A stretch of 33,789 nt of DNA, taken from NCBI GenBank assembly GCA_045642225.1, contig JAZUIN010000011.1:1-33789 (forward strand). Reading direction: 5' to 3'. Source of the stretch: RUG191 sp045642225 (GTDB lineage: Bacteria; Bacillota; Clostridia; Lachnospirales; Lachnospiraceae). Under the pieces are notes generated by a model, which made no database searches, was not told the origin of the DNA, and was given only the letters and a program-made list of their open reading frames with translations. Positions 33,192-33,789 of the stretch are shown piece by piece (positions within the stretch are counted from its first letter, which is position 1; each line of letters starts with the position of its first letter). A program made the position numbers and the translations under genes.

Positions 33192-33789
33192 TTACATCAT
33201 TCCTTTTATAATCAAATTAATCATATCTTTCATTTCAATGAATATAAAATTCGCTATATCAGGTAGTAAGAATATCGTCAAGAAAACGACTCCAAATCCT
33301 ACCAAAACCTTTATCTGAATTCCGACAGCGAACATATTCATCTGTGGTGCTACCTTTGCCATAATACCAAGTACCGCATTAAGTATCATAACGCAAGCAA
33401 AAACAGGCAAAGTAATACGAAATGCTATTATAAAAAAGTCTGTCGTAAACTTAAGCACCGTTGAAAGTAACGAATCTAATTTAAATACTGCACCACCAAG
33501 CGGAATAATAGAAAATGTATCTATCAAAGCTCTCAAAATAAACTGGTGCATATTTGATACTACAAGTAACATCATAAGAAAATAATAATACAAATCACCG
33601 GATACTGTCGATTGCATATTTAAAGCAGGGTTAAAATCCTGCGCCATTGACAAACCTATGTGTGTATCAATCATATTTCCCGCAAACAAAATAATGGAAT
33701 TACAAATATTTGCCATAAAACCTATCAGCAAGCCTGTAATTCCCTCAATCAAAACCATTACTCCATACCCATATGTTGTACTGTAACTT
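33192..33789 (-). CDS. fliR: Flagellar export protein FliR, 5' end outside the window
   Basis: FliR is part of the membrane core of the flagellar export gate. About 198 residues are visible, with four or more membrane helices and typical stretches such as EGITGLLIGFMANI and LLPDIANFIF near the C-terminus. The reading frame stays open to the window edge (SYSTTYGYGV precedes the first Met), so the gene continues upstream and roughly the first 60-70 residues are missing. The stop lies one base before flhB. Confidence 0.92.
   Translation of the reverse strand, partial: SYSTTYGYGVMVLIEGITGLLIGFMANICNSIILFAGNMIDTHIGLSMAQDFNPALNMQSTVSGDLYYYFLMMLLVVSNMHQFILRALIDTFSIIPLGGAVFKLDSLLSTVLKFTTDFFIIAFRITLPVFACVMILNAVLGIMAKVAPQMNMFAVGIQIKVLVGFGVVFLTIFLLPDIANFIFIEMKDMINLIIKGMM

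Noticed and set aside
33192..33758. A short FliR starting at 33758, suggesting truncation
   Set aside because: The frame stays open to the window edge, so the gene is cut by the window rather than broken.

Overview
This is an AT-rich stretch of a low-GC Gram-positive, most likely a motile member of the Lachnospiraceae or a close clostridial relative. That placement is an inference from the PolC-type polymerase, the CheC/CheD chemotaxis set, FlhF/FlhG, FapA-type DUF342, DUF6115, and GGAGG/GGGGG ribosome binding sites. Every convincing gene lies on the minus strand, so transcription runs from high to low coordinates.

Reading in the direction of transcription (right to left), the window opens inside a large fla/che operon: fliR (cut by the window edge), flhB, flhA, flhF, flhG, a PilZ/YcgR protein, cheB (methylesterase domain only), cheA, cheW, cheC, cheD, a small acidic membrane protein, sigD/fliA, fapA, a small unknown protein, a DUF6115 coiled-coil protein and an MltG/YceG-like membrane protein. 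These provide the export gate, placement and number control of flagella, c-di-GMP response, receptor signalling and adaptation, and the flagellar sigma factor. Two degenerate copies of the last 13 codons of sigD follow its stop as a 47-bp tandem repeat.

A 741-base gene-free stretch follows (17217-17957). It holds an array of six long hairpins with a conserved core, including a perfect 29-bp-arm inverted repeat, and then a strong promoter and leader for rpsB.

Next come rpsB-tsf (terminator 15322-15355), a polysaccharide deacetylase-bactofilin-pyrH-frr unit with its own consensus promoter (terminator 12259-12293), and uppS-cdsA-dxr-rseP-ispG-polC. After polC come a chorismate mutase-like protein, a DUF815 ATPase and a Cof-type HAD phosphatase. 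The order fla/che-sigD-rpsB-tsf-pyrH-frr-uppS-cdsA-dxr-rseP-polC is the one known from Bacillus subtilis, so this is old conserved synteny carrying local insertions: deacetylase-bactofilin between tsf and pyrH, ispG at the proS position, and the hairpin array upstream of rpsB. The left end carries an orphan 78-residue gene with a promoter, two DnaA-box matches and a terminator.

The two most notable observations are a PolC whose inserted proofreading exonuclease has lost its catalytic motifs while the surrounding PHP metal-site residues appear kept, and the hairpin array in front of rpsB.
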